Notes: a model not told the origin generated them from the sequence alone. DNA of 64,000 bases from Hymenobacter gelipurpurascens (GCF_900187375.1 NZ_FYEW01000001.1:1-64000); one strand, 5' to 3'. Positions 50,893-60,372 are shown, counted from the stretch's first letter. Numbers and translations: made by a program.

Positions 50893-52470
50893 ATGAAGCC
50901 TTCGCGTTTGCTGCCCGTACTGCTGGCCCTGCTCAAATTTCTTTCGGGATATCTGCTGGCTAGCTCGGCCTACGAGCTGCACCGCGATGAGTATCTGTAC
51001 CTCAATTATGGGCAACACCTGGCCTGGGGCTACATAGAAGTTCCGCCCCTCACGGCCGCGCAAAGCTGGCTTACGCTGGCCATGGGCGGTGGGTATTTCT
51101 GGGTGAAGTTCTGGCCTCTGCTCTGGGGCAGCCTCACTATATATATAGTGGCTCGGGCCGCGCAGAGGCTGGGCGGCGGCACCTGGGCGGTGGTGCTGGC
51201 GGGCTTATGCTACTTACTAGGCGGGTTTTCACGGCTGAACTTCCTGTTCCAGCCGAACTCATTCGAGGTTTTTGCTTTCACGCTCTCCTGCTATTGGCTG
51301 ATCCGGTATCAGCAGGAGCCCCGGTCGCGTTTCCTTTATGGGGTAGGTGCGGTGTTGGGGCTGGCTCTGCTGAATAAGTATTCCACGCTGTTTTTTCTGG
51401 CGGCGCTGGTGGGCAGCCTCCTGCTCACGCCCACCCGGCGGGTGCTGAGTACCCGTGCCTTCTGGCTTGGGGCCGGGCTGGCCCTGCTGCTGTGGCTCCC
51501 GAATATGGTGTGGCAGGTGCGCCACGGTATTCCGTTTCTGCACCACATGCAGGAGCTGCACGACACCCAACTGGTAAACGTATCATTGGCCGATTTCTGG
51601 AAAGACCAGGTGCTGATGTGCGTGTCCGCGGTGTGGGTGTGGGTACCGGGGCTGCTGGCCTTGCTGTTGTATAAGCCGTTTCGGGAGTACCGCGCTGTAG
51701 GCCTCATCTACTGCTTCGGGCTCCTGATTCTGAACTTGCTGCACGGCAAGAGCTACTACGCATTAGGATATTACCCAATTCTGTTTGCTGCCGGGGCCGT
51801 GTGGTGGGAGCAGCGGCTGCAGCACTGGCCTAGCGCGCAACGGTGGCTGCGGCCGGCGCTGCTGGTACTGCCGGTACTGCTAATGCTGCCACTGTATCCG
51901 TACCTGACCACGGTGTATGCGCCGGCGCATCTGGAAAAGCTGGGAGTGGCCTACCGCGGTATTGGGGTGTTGCGCTGGGAAGATGCCAAGGACCACCCGC
52001 TGCCCCAGGATTTTGCTGATATGCTGGGCTGGCAGGAACTCGCCGACAAAACCTGGCAGGCCTACCAGGCCTTGCCCGATTCTACACGGGCCCGCACGCT
52101 CATAAAGTGTGATAATTACGGGCAGGCGGGTGCCATCAACTATTTCAACCGCCACCGCGCCATGCCGGCTGCCACCAGCTTCAATGGCAGCTACCTGTAC
52201 TGGTTTCCGCTGGTGCCCGCCCGGCCCTACCGGCATATGCTGCTCGTAGGCGAAGGCAACCCGACTGAGCTGGTTTCTTACTTTCAGGAGTTCCGGAAAA
52301 TGGGCGAAATCACCAACCCTTACGCCCGCGAGAAAGGCACTTCCATCTACCTCGGCACCTACCCGAGTAAGGCAATTATGGCCCGCGTGTACCGGGAGCA
52401 TCAGGAAGAGTTGGCGCAGTGGGAGGGGCCTACTCCCGATCAAAACGCTCCAGTAGCAGCGGGAAGATGA
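50893..52470 (+). CDS. GT39 (ArnT/PMT-like) membrane glycosyltransferase
   Basis: 525 residues with about ten helices. HRDEYLYLNYGQHLAWGYIEVPPL (residues ~34-57) holds the acidic catalytic pair typical of the PMT_2/ArnT family, which moves a sugar from a polyprenyl-phosphate donor to a protein or lipid A on the periplasmic side. The C-terminal ~150 residues form a periplasmic domain. The donor may come from a GT2 such as the one at 12031. Its 3' end overlaps the convergent RND-type gene by 41 bp. Confidence 0.85.
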   Translation: MKPSRLLPVLLALLKFLSGYLLASSAYELHRDEYLYLNYGQHLAWGYIEVPPLTAAQSWLTLAMGGGYFWVKFWPLLWGSLTIYIVARAAQRLGGGTWAVVLAGLCYLLGGFSRLNFLFQPNSFEVFAFTLSCYWLIRYQQEPRSRFLYGVGAVLGLALLNKYSTLFFLAALVGSLLLTPTRRVLSTRAFWLGAGLALLLWLPNMVWQVRHGIPFLHHMQELHDTQLVNVSLADFWKDQVLMCVSAVWVWVPGLLALLLYKPFREYRAVGLIYCFGLLILNLLHGKSYYALGYYPILFAAGAVWWEQRLQHWPSAQRWLRPALLVLPVLLMLPLYPYLTTVYAPAHLEKLGVAYRGIGVLRWEDAKDHPLPQDFADMLGWQELADKTWQAYQALPDSTRARTLIKCDNYGQAGAINYFNRHRAMPAATSFNGSYLYWFPLVPARPYRHMLLVGEGNPTELVSYFQEFRKMGEITNPYAREKGTSIYLGTYPSKAIMARVYREHQEELAQWEGPTPDQNAPVAAGR

Positions 52471-54652
52471 TAACTTCGCCGTAGAGGGCGGCGGCAATAG
52501 AAAGCGAAGTGAGGAGGCCGAACAGGAAAACGGTTTGCAGGGAAGCCAGCATCATCACGGCATAGCCGCCAAACAGCACCGCGCTGGTGAGCACAATGGT
52601 AGGACCGACGTGCGCAATGGTGACGTGGCGGGCGGCATAGGGACCCAGGCCTGCGCGGCGCTGCTCCCGGTACGCATGAATGAAGTGTACGGTATCATCG
52701 GTGCAGAAGCTGAGCACGATGGCCGCAATGCTGGCCGTGGCGGTATCCAGCGCAATGCCGGCCCAGCCCATCACGCCCAGCAGTACCACCACCGGAAACA
52801 CATTGGGAATCAGAGCCAGCAAAGCCAGCCGGAAGTTGCCCACGAAAGTCCACACCAGCCCCAGCACCAGCACAAACGACAGCAGCAGGCTGTTGGTCTG
52901 GGAAGTCGTGACGTAGTCGGTGATGCGGGCGTAGAGCGGCTGGTAGCCGGCGGGCCGCACATTGGCCACCGGGCCTAGCGTGTGGCGGGCCATGCGCAGC
53001 AGCGTATCGGTGGTGGCGGTGAGCTGCCGCGCCGAGAGCATTCGGCCCGAAACCGTGATGCGCCCCGTGCCCGAGGGCTTGTGCTCAAACTGGCCTAGCA
53101 GCTGCGGGTAGTCGTTTTGGAGGCGCGAAGCAATATCCTTCACGGCCCCTGACTGGCCTAGCAATTGCCCGCCCCGCGGCCCGTAGCGCGTTTCAAGCCC
53201 CGCCTGATACAGGGAATGAAAGCCAAATACTTCGCCGGCGCTGTGCAGGGTCCGGGCCGAATCGGAGAATGCCGCCGCTGCCCGTAGCACGGCTGGGCTG
53301 GAGAGCGAGTAGCCGGGGCGCGGCTCAACCAGCAGTTCCAGCGGCAGATACGGCCCCCAGGCGGCTTCCAGTGCTTGGTGGTCGCGCACCACGATGTTAT
53401 CAGTTGGCAAATAGCCGAGCGTGTAGGTGTCGGCGCGCAGGCGGGTAGCGCCCCACAGGCCTAGGCCTACCAACACCACCGAAACCACTGTGGCCAGCCG
53501 CCGGTGCCGCAGCACAAAGCCGTAGAAAGCCACCAGCCGCGTGCTGGTGGTGTGCGTTGCGCGGGGGCTAGGGGCGGCATGGGGCAATAGCAAAACGCCC
53601 AACCCGAAGGTGAAAACCAGGCAGAGCGCAATGCCCAACGCCGCAAACACGCCAAACACGCGCAGAATGGCCATTGGGCTGCTGAGCAGGGCCAGAAACC
53701 CCGCCACCGTTGTGAGCATGGTGGCCAGACAAGGACGGGCGAGGTTACGCAGGGCCTGTAGGGTATCGGTGGGGCCGGTGCTGCCGGGCCCAGCAAGGTG
53801 GTTGCGCTCATTCACCACGTGCAGGGCATCCATGAGTCCCAGCAGAATAATGATAACCGGCAGCAGCACCGTCATGAGGTTAAGACGGTAGCCCAGCAGG
53901 CCATACAGGCCTAGCGTGATATAGGTGGCCAAGCCCACAATGCCCAGCGTGTACAGCAGCAGCCACAGATTGCGGTAAAGCAGCCAGAAAACCACAAACA
54001 TCAGCACGTAGCCCAGGCCCAGAAACAGCCCAAAATCCTGCTGGGAAAGCGCATTGAGGCCCGCATACACCACGCCCACGCCGCCCAGCCAGGCGCGGCC
54101 TTTGGGTACATGCGCTTCCGTTAGTGTCCGCAACTGGCCTAGAATCTCGCCGCGGCGGTCATCAAAATCGGGGCTACTCCGCAGTACCACCAGCAGCCGG
54201 GCCGTACGATAATCGGGACTGAACAGCTGCGCTCGGAGCGTTGGCTGCCGCGCCAGGTAGCGCTGCACAGCTGCCGGAGTGGTGGTAGAATCCAGCAGCT
54301 GGCGGGCTGAGTGTAGGCCATCGGGCGCCGGCACGGAGGTAGTGCCCGCGCCGAGTACGGCCGCTACATCGGGGTGGTGCTCCAGGGCCTGGCTCAGCTG
54401 CCGCAGCCGCCGGAAGTTGCGCGACGTGAGCAGCGTAGCCGGGTCATGCACGCCAATGATAACCACCTCATCATTGCCGAAGCGTTGCTGAAAGGTGTGG
54501 TAGGCCACCAGGGCCGGGTCGCCTTCCAGAAACCAGGCAGAGAGTCTGTTATCAACCTGTACGCCGGCCTGCACACCTGGCCACAGTGCTACGCACGCAG
54601 CAGCTAAAGCGGCCAGAAACAGAAAGCGCCACTTGTAAAGCGAAGAAATCAT
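52430..54652 (-). CDS. RND/MMPL-type membrane transporter
   Basis: 740 residues, symmetric RND layout: helix near 10-30, a large periplasmic domain, a five-helix bundle (about 190-345), a second periplasmic domain, and a second bundle (about 600-735). GLMDALHVVNERNHLA and SFCTDDTVHFIHAYREQ match the proton-relay helix 4/10 sites of HpnN/MMPL-like exporters, which move hydrophobic substrates such as lipids or hopanoids. No partner outer-membrane factor is adjacent. Overlaps the convergent GT39 by 41 bp. Confidence 0.9.
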   Translation of the reverse strand: MISSLYKWRFLFLAALAAACVALWPGVQAGVQVDNRLSAWFLEGDPALVAYHTFQQRFGNDEVVIIGVHDPATLLTSRNFRRLRQLSQALEHHPDVAAVLGAGTTSVPAPDGLHSARQLLDSTTTPAAVQRYLARQPTLRAQLFSPDYRTARLLVVLRSSPDFDDRRGEILGQLRTLTEAHVPKGRAWLGGVGVVYAGLNALSQQDFGLFLGLGYVLMFVVFWLLYRNLWLLLYTLGIVGLATYITLGLYGLLGYRLNLMTVLLPVIIILLGLMDALHVVNERNHLAGPGSTGPTDTLQALRNLARPCLATMLTTVAGFLALLSSPMAILRVFGVFAALGIALCLVFTFGLGVLLLPHAAPSPRATHTTSTRLVAFYGFVLRHRRLATVVSVVLVGLGLWGATRLRADTYTLGYLPTDNIVVRDHQALEAAWGPYLPLELLVEPRPGYSLSSPAVLRAAAAFSDSARTLHSAGEVFGFHSLYQAGLETRYGPRGGQLLGQSGAVKDIASRLQNDYPQLLGQFEHKPSGTGRITVSGRMLSARQLTATTDTLLRMARHTLGPVANVRPAGYQPLYARITDYVTTSQTNSLLLSFVLVLGLVWTFVGNFRLALLALIPNVFPVVVLLGVMGWAGIALDTATASIAAIVLSFCTDDTVHFIHAYREQRRAGLGPYAARHVTIAHVGPTIVLTSAVLFGGYAVMMLASLQTVFLFGLLTSLSIAAALYGEVIIFPLLLERFDRE

Positions 54653-55003
54653 AGAAGGGGGGTAGCGGCACCAACTGCGAAGTAGCCGATGCTGCCCCGA
54701 AGAAACCTGCTTTTATGGCCTTCATTCTGAAATAAGTACCGAATGAATGACTTTTCAACCAGATATTTTACGTGTTTAAAGGCCTTGTTAAGTGTTGTTA
54801 TATGTCTGATATACAAGTAATTGAAAAGTATTGTAGGTGTGTTCTATTTAGACATTGACGCAATGCCTAATTTTCTATATACCGGTATCAGAGGCGCCAT
54901 TCTTTCCCTATTGTTGCAAGCAGAAAGCCGCTCGTAAAATGCATTGGTTTTGCTAAGCTGTACGATAGGCAAAGGTGAAATAGGATGGAAATGACGACGT
55001 CCG
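54653..55003. other. AT-rich intergenic region
   Basis: About 350 bp without a gene. AT-rich from 54725 to 54900, unlike its flanks. It contains the promoter region for the RND gene and no obvious further element. Confidence 0.4.
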
Positions 55004-55113
55004 AACTGTCATGCTGAGCGCAGTCGAAGCATCTCTACCTCTGACTAACCAACTGGCCTAGGCCTCTGCAACGAAGCGGTAGAGATGCTTCGACTGCGCT
55101 CAGCATGACAGTT
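55004..55113. repeat. REP-like repeat, family 1, copy E (perfect arms)
   Basis: Arms 55004-55039 and 55078-55113 are 36 bp and perfectly complementary. The core, GGCCTAGGCC plus AACCAACT, is inverted relative to copies A and D, so the element occurs in both orientations. Confidence 0.9.
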
Positions 55114-55219
55114 TGTGTGGCAACGACACCACACCAAATGCTTCGCCTCCAACTCCACGTGACGGACTATTTTAGGCTGCTTACAATCCTCTCAACCTCG
55201 CTCCAATACCTCGAAACCC

Positions 55220-56146
55220 GTGACGCACGCCATGCTTTTTCCCGCTTCCCGCTCATTTGGGGCCTATTTGCAGGAGCGTTTTCCGCCTGTGAACATGGCG
55301 CTCTTTGCCATTGTGTTCCTGACGGTGCGGGCAGTGGTGGTGGCGGCCGGTGAGCCAGCGGGGTTTGGGTTGCGGGAGCTGTTGGGCATTGGGGCTACCA
55401 TCTCATTCTTCTACCGGCTGCGGGTGTTTGATGAGGTGAAGGATTACGCCACCGACCTGGAGCATCATCCGCAGCGGGTGCTGCAAACGGGGCGCGTAAC
55501 GTTGCCGCAGTTGGGGGCGGTGGCCGTGTTGGGCAGCCTTGGGGAGATGCTGTGGTCGTGGTGGATGGGACCGATGGCGCTGGCCGGATGGGGCATAGCC
55601 GTGGGCTACAGCCTGCTGATGCGCTACGAGTTTGGCGTAGGCCAGTGGCTGCGGCAACGGCTGGTGCTGTACGCCGGCACCCACCTGCTCGTGATGCCCC
55701 TCGTGATTTTGTGGCTCTGGTGGGCGCTGGCCGGCCCGGGTTACTTGCCGCAGGTGTTCTGGCTGCTGGCGGCCCTCAGCCTGCTGGGCGGACTGGCTTT
55801 CGAAATAGCGCGCAAAATTCGCCCCGCTGCCACCGAGGTGCCCGGCCTCGATTCTTACTCGCGGGAGCTGGGCTACGGCGGTGCCATTGGGGCGGTGTTG
55901 GTGGTGCTGCTGGCAGGGGTGCTGGTGCAGGCGCGGCTGCTGGCTTTGCTGCAGGCCGGGCCGGTGCCCCTGGTGGTGCTAGGCCTGCTTTACCTGCTCA
56001 CGGCTGTGCATTATGTGTTGGCCTGGCGCCAGCCAGACACCGGGCGCCTGAAGAAAGCCGAGCTACTGACCTCCCTGTTCATGCTCGTCAGCTACGTTTC
56101 TATTCTCATCGAAATACATGGTCTAGGCCACCGCTTCGCCATCTAG
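55220..56146 (+). CDS. UbiA-type membrane prenyltransferase
   Basis: 308 residues, about eight helices. It has a UbiA-like first acidic site in RVFDEVKDYATDLEHHPQRV (about 68-87) and a second polar site KIRPAATEVPGLDSYSREL (about 207-225). The pattern DE..KD...D differs from MenA/UbiA proper and occurs in uncharacterised UbiA relatives. It would move a prenyl chain from a diphosphate to an acceptor. Start GTG 55220 or ATG 55232. It leads the plus-strand arm of the 55-64 kb cluster, 91 bp before the dikinase gene. Confidence 0.8.
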   Translation: MTHAMLFPASRSFGAYLQERFPPVNMALFAIVFLTVRAVVVAAGEPAGFGLRELLGIGATISFFYRLRVFDEVKDYATDLEHHPQRVLQTGRVTLPQLGAVAVLGSLGEMLWSWWMGPMALAGWGIAVGYSLLMRYEFGVGQWLRQRLVLYAGTHLLVMPLVILWLWWALAGPGYLPQVFWLLAALSLLGGLAFEIARKIRPAATEVPGLDSYSRELGYGGAIGAVLVVLLAGVLVQARLLALLQAGPVPLVVLGLLYLLTAVHYVLAWRQPDTGRLKKAELLTSLFMLVSYVSILIEIHGLGHRFAI

Positions 56147-56237
56147 CTGCCTATTTCCAGCACCATAAAACGCAGCACTCCGCTGCGTAAACTTCTGAGT
56201 CCCTCTGTGGGAACCACCGCCAGTTCAGCTACCACTC

Positions 56238-58853
56238 ATGCTACTCCTCCCTCACACACCAGCCGCCGTGCGCCGCACCTACACACCAGGCGGGAAGGCG
56301 GCCGGACTGCAGAAATTGCAGGAACTAGGGCTGCCGGTGCCTCCCTTCGTAGTGCTGCCCGCTGAAACGTTCGAGCCCCGGCTACAGCCCCTGCCTACCA
56401 CCCCTGAGGGCCTAGCACAACGCAGTAACGAGCTGCGCTCCTTTCAGTTATCGGCGTCAGATGCAGCGGCGCTAGATCATACTCTGGCCAGCTGGGGATT
56501 CCCTGAGCGGCCCGTAGTGGTGCGCTCCTCCGTCGCGGATGAAGATGGCGCCACCGCAGCCTTTGCCGGCCTCATGGATTCCTTCCTGAATCTTACTACG
56601 CTGCCTGATGTGCTGGCAGCTATTGGCGCTTGCGCGGCCAGTGCCTACTCAGAGCGGGCCGTGGCCTACCGTCAGCAAAAGGGCCTGCCGCTGGCCGCCC
56701 GCCCGGCAGTGGTTGTGCAGCGGCAGCTAACGGCAGAGGTGAGCGGGGTGCTGTTTACTACCTATCCGGAGTACCCGCTGTACGAGGCTATTCATGTGGT
56801 GCGGGGCTTTGGAGAAGGGCTGGTGGGCGGGCATTTCGATCCGCAGGAAACCTACCTAAGCAAGGCCACGGGCGCCGTGTGCGGGCAGCGCCAGCCGCTA
56901 CAGCCAGAGCAGCTGGTGGCCGCTCCGAGTGGTTCGGGGTTATGTTTGGCGCCGGTACCGCCGAATCTGCAGGCCACCGAATGCCTCACGGCAGAGCAGC
57001 TGCAAAATCTGCACGAGGCGGCGCAGCTCCTGGAAAAGCACATGGGCCATCCGCAGGATGTGGAATTTGTGGTGGCCGAAGGCAAGGTGTGGCTGGTGCA
57101 GGCGCGGCCCATCACGCAGCCCATTCCGGAGGTGGTGGTCTATGATAACTCCAACATTCAGGAAAGCTACTGCGGCGTCACGACGCCCCTCACGTTCCGC
57201 TTTGCTCAGCGCGCCTACGCCACCGTGTATCGCCAAACGATGCGCGTACTAGGCCTGCCTCAGCACGTAATCGACGGGCATGAAACCGTGGTGACCCAGC
57301 TGCTGGGCCTGGTGCAGGGGCGCATTTATTACCACATCAACCACTGGTACCAGGGTCTGCTGCTGCTGCCATCATTCCGCCAGAACAAGGAGGATATGGA
57401 GCGCATGATGGGCCTGGAAGAACCCGCAGATGTAGTGCAAACTCGCGTGCGGAGCCTCCCGGAACGCCTCCGGATGCTGCCGCGCCTGCTGCTGAACCTG
57501 AGCCGGCTGCTGCGTGCTTTCCAGCAGTTGCCCAAGCAGATTACCCGCTTTCAAGCCAACTTCCAGACTCACTATGCGCGTTTCTATCAGCTGACCCTAC
57601 CCACTCTTTCGGGAGCAGAGTTGCTGGCCGAAAAAGCGCGCCTCGATGCCGGTTTGCTGCAGCAGTGGACCACACCCATCGTGAATGATTTTCGGGTGAT
57701 GATGGCCAACGGCCGCGCCCTACGCCAGCTCCGCCGCAGTGGCCTAGGCCACCCCGAGGAGTTTCTGCACCGCTACCTCTCAGGCGACGATACGCTGCCA
57801 AGTGCCCAGATGCCGCGCCTCATGCAGCAGTTGGCCCAGCAGACCGCTGCCCATCCCAATCTACGCGCCCTGATACTAGCACTGCCCCCCGATGTGCACA
57901 CCCAGGTAGGCTACCTCGCGCCAGCTTTTCATGCGTCCGCCACCGAGTTCATTCAGCAATACGGCGACCGGACCGTGGGCGAGCTGAAGCTCGAAACCCG
58001 CACCATGCGCCTGGAACCGCGCATCTTCTATCAATACCTACGCAACTACCTGGTGGGCCCCAGCAGCCTCAGCACGGCATTGCCTGGTGGTGGCACACCG
58101 TTGAGCCAAAGCGCCGACGCCGATCTGGCCCAAGCCCTGCTAGGCCACTCCTGGTGGCAGCGCCGCCAGACGCGCAAGGCCCTAGGCCAGTTGCGCAGCG
58201 CCATTCATGCCCGCGAGGCCCTGCGTCTGGAGCGTACCCGGCTGTTCGGAATGTATCGGGCGCTGTACCTGGCCGCCGGGGAGCTACTGGCAAACACAGG
58301 TGGCCTGGCCACGGCCCGCGACGTCTTTTACCTGACAGAAGATGAAATTGACTCGGCTCTACAGCCCCAGAAAAATGCGCCGGTAGCTAATTATCAGCCT
58401 TTGGTAACGCTTCGGAAAGCAGAGTTTGCGGCCTATGCGCAGGTAGAGGTTCCGGCTCGTGTGACCGTTCCGGCAGCGCCCTCTTTCACGGCGCAACCAG
58501 ACCTGAGCTCCGACGCAAGTAGCGTAGGCCACTTGCGCGGCACCGGCTGCGTGGCGGGCGTGGTGGAAGGTGAAGTATTGGTGATCCGCGGCCCCGAGGA
58601 CAACCTGGATGTGGCGGGCAAGATTGTGTGTGCCCTGCGCACCGACCCCGGCTGGGCCGTGCTGTTTCCCAACTGCCGCGCCGTGGCCATTGAGAAGGGT
58701 TCCGCGCTTTCGCACTCCGTTATTCTGCTCCGCGAGTTGGGCATCCCGACCATCATCAACGTACCCCGTCTCACCGCCAGCCTGCAATCTGGCCAGCACG
58801 TGCGCTTTGATGGCGCTGCTGGTGAGCTACTGGTGCTGGCGGAAAGCGAGTAG
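56238..58853 (+). CDS. PEP-synthase/rifampin-phosphotransferase-like dikinase
   Basis: 871 residues. The ATP-grasp (PPDK_N) domain (about 10-300) has GGKAAGLQKLQELGLPVP, VVVRSSVADEDGATAAFAG and VWLVQARPIT. The C-terminal swivelling domain has the phosphohistidine in EKGSALSHSVILLRELGIPTI (H826). The middle (about 310-740) is helical and not like PEP synthase, which has a pyruvate-binding barrel instead. The layout fits rifampin phosphotransferase, which phosphorylates a small hydroxylated substrate using ATP and water. It may act on the cluster's lipid or prenylated intermediate; resistance function is an alternative. Confidence 0.85.
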   Translation: MLLLPHTPAAVRRTYTPGGKAAGLQKLQELGLPVPPFVVLPAETFEPRLQPLPTTPEGLAQRSNELRSFQLSASDAAALDHTLASWGFPERPVVVRSSVADEDGATAAFAGLMDSFLNLTTLPDVLAAIGACAASAYSERAVAYRQQKGLPLAARPAVVVQRQLTAEVSGVLFTTYPEYPLYEAIHVVRGFGEGLVGGHFDPQETYLSKATGAVCGQRQPLQPEQLVAAPSGSGLCLAPVPPNLQATECLTAEQLQNLHEAAQLLEKHMGHPQDVEFVVAEGKVWLVQARPITQPIPEVVVYDNSNIQESYCGVTTPLTFRFAQRAYATVYRQTMRVLGLPQHVIDGHETVVTQLLGLVQGRIYYHINHWYQGLLLLPSFRQNKEDMERMMGLEEPADVVQTRVRSLPERLRMLPRLLLNLSRLLRAFQQLPKQITRFQANFQTHYARFYQLTLPTLSGAELLAEKARLDAGLLQQWTTPIVNDFRVMMANGRALRQLRRSGLGHPEEFLHRYLSGDDTLPSAQMPRLMQQLAQQTAAHPNLRALILALPPDVHTQVGYLAPAFHASATEFIQQYGDRTVGELKLETRTMRLEPRIFYQYLRNYLVGPSSLSTALPGGGTPLSQSADADLAQALLGHSWWQRRQTRKALGQLRSAIHAREALRLERTRLFGMYRALYLAAGELLANTGGLATARDVFYLTEDEIDSALQPQKNAPVANYQPLVTLRKAEFAAYAQVEVPARVTVPAAPSFTAQPDLSSDASSVGHLRGTGCVAGVVEGEVLVIRGPEDNLDVAGKIVCALRTDPGWAVLFPNCRAVAIEKGSALSHSVILLRELGIPTIINVPRLTASLQSGQHVRFDGAAGELLVLAESE

Positions 58854-58862
58854 TAATCCTGT

Positions 58863-58976
58863 CTGTCATGCTGAGCTTGCCGAAGCATCTCTACCGCTTC
58901 GTTGAGTTGATCCTAGGCCAGTTGATTAGCCAGCGGTAGAGATGCTTCGGCAAGCGGACGCCAGATGAAGCATAAC
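58863..58976. repeat. REP-like repeat, family 1, copy F
   Basis: Left end GTCATGCTGAGCTTGCCGAAG; right end carries the alternative GGCGTCC-type terminus (CGGACGCCAGATGAAGCAT), seen also in copy D. The core contains CCTAGGCCAGTTGATTAG. Between the dikinase and acyltransferase genes. Confidence 0.8.
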
Positions 58977-59057
58977 GTTCTTTTTCATGACGTTCTCTTT
59001 CAAGTAATACTATCACGTCCACGAAGCCGCCACCATATCAACCTGTTTAGTCGCTCT

Positions 59058-60116
59058 ATGGATACCAGTTTACTACACGCTTCTCCTTATTATGGCATGC
59101 TGCCGGCTGGCTTTTTTGAGGTGGCCGCACCGGCGCAGTCCACGCGCCCGGATAGGCAGGCATTGGCTGCTTTGTTTGCCGAAGAGGCCGAGCGCTATGA
59201 TATCGTTTTCTATACTGATAATAGGCACGTGCGGCTTGTAGGCCTGTTTCCGAAGGAAGGCGGAGAGGCCCGATTCGGGTTTTGGGAAACCACTCCCGAT
59301 GCCGCCGCCAATGCCCGCGCCTTTGCGGCGCTGGAAGCGGAAGCCCGCCGCCGGAACTGCCCGGCCATCACCGGACCCCTGGACTTCAACACGTTCCAAC
59401 GGTACCGGCTGCGGCTGGGTGCGGCGCCTTCCTGGGGGCGCTTCGACCGGGAGCCCGTCAACCCGGCTTACTATCCTGAGTTGCTGGTAGGGCTCGGTTT
59501 TCAGGCGCATCTTACCTTCGAGAGCCGCCTGATCAGGCCCGAAACCGTGCCCGCGGTGTACCTGGAAAAACAGCCGCTGCTGGATGCGCTGGCCGCCATG
59601 CCGTTTGACTTTCTGCCCCTCACCGCTGAGACGTGGCCGCACTACGAAGCAGAATTGTTCGAGTTGGTGCAGGCGGTTTTCGGGGCTAATCCGGCGTACC
59701 GGGCGGTGTCGGGGGCGCAGTTTCGGGCGTTGTACAACAGCACGTATGCCGCCGGGCTGTGCCCGCATACCTCGGTGCTGCTGCGCGAGAAAGATTCCGG
59801 GCAGCTGGCGGCCCTCAGTCTGTGCCAGCCCAACTACGCCCCGCTAGGCCTGCCTGCCGCGCTACCGCCCAATTTTCAGCGCGACTACCCCAAGCTCACG
59901 GCTCCCACGCTGCTGGCCAAAACCGTTGGCGTACACCCCAGCTTCCGCAACCGCGGCCTCATGAATGCCCTGGGCGCCTACGGTATGGTGCACTTCCGCG
60001 AGTGGTATCAGCAGGTGATTTTCTGCCTGATGCGAACCGATAACTTCTCCCTGCACTTCACGGATGGTCTCCCCGCCGAAACCGCTCATTACGCGCTGTA
60101 TCGAAAGGAGCTATAA
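59058..60116 (+). CDS. GNAT-fold acyltransferase-like protein
   Basis: 352 residues from ATG 59058 (MDTSLLHASPYYGML). The middle has ITGPLDFNTFQRYRL and PVNPAYYPELLVGLGFQAHLTFESR, a pattern seen in a large family of uncharacterised GNAT proteins in lipid and secondary-metabolite loci. The C-terminal TVGVHPSFRNRGLMNALGAYG is the acetyl/acyl-CoA pyrophosphate loop (RxxGx). It would N- or O-acylate a substrate. Bacterial ceramide synthase is known to use a GNAT-type fold, but I cannot assign that here. REP elements flank it on both sides. Confidence 0.75.
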   Translation: MDTSLLHASPYYGMLPAGFFEVAAPAQSTRPDRQALAALFAEEAERYDIVFYTDNRHVRLVGLFPKEGGEARFGFWETTPDAAANARAFAALEAEARRRNCPAITGPLDFNTFQRYRLRLGAAPSWGRFDREPVNPAYYPELLVGLGFQAHLTFESRLIRPETVPAVYLEKQPLLDALAAMPFDFLPLTAETWPHYEAELFELVQAVFGANPAYRAVSGAQFRALYNSTYAAGLCPHTSVLLREKDSGQLAALSLCQPNYAPLGLPAALPPNFQRDYPKLTAPTLLAKTVGVHPSFRNRGLMNALGAYGMVHFREWYQQVIFCLMRTDNFSLHFTDGLPAETAHYALYRKEL

Positions 60117-60215
60117 AACAACGCTGGGGCATCAGCCTAAGCTACAGCAGTTATTCTAGCCGTGCAGTCGGCGTGATCCCACCCCCGGTCAACGGAGACA
60201 AGCGCTGGTTTAAAT

Positions 60216-60322
60216 AGCACGTCATCCTGAGCAGAGCGAAGGATCTTTTCACGTCAGCACGAAGCGCTAGGCCAGTCGTTCCAGCCTTAGAAGATCCTTC
60301 GCTCCGCTCAGGATGACGTGCT
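60216..60322. repeat. REP-like inverted repeat, family 3
   Basis: 32-bp arms 60216-60247 and 60291-60322, complementary except one base. The sequence (GTCATCCTGAGCRGAGCGAAGG) is distinct from families 1 and 2. Between convergent genes, possibly their terminator. Confidence 0.85.
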
Positions 60323-60372
60323 TTAATAAAAGCAGATTCAAGAATAAATCAGCTGTGCGATACTTGATGATG

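Noticed and set aside
23592..60322. CRISPR array from recurring palindromic repeats
   Set aside because: The copies are kilobases apart, without regular spacers or cas genes.
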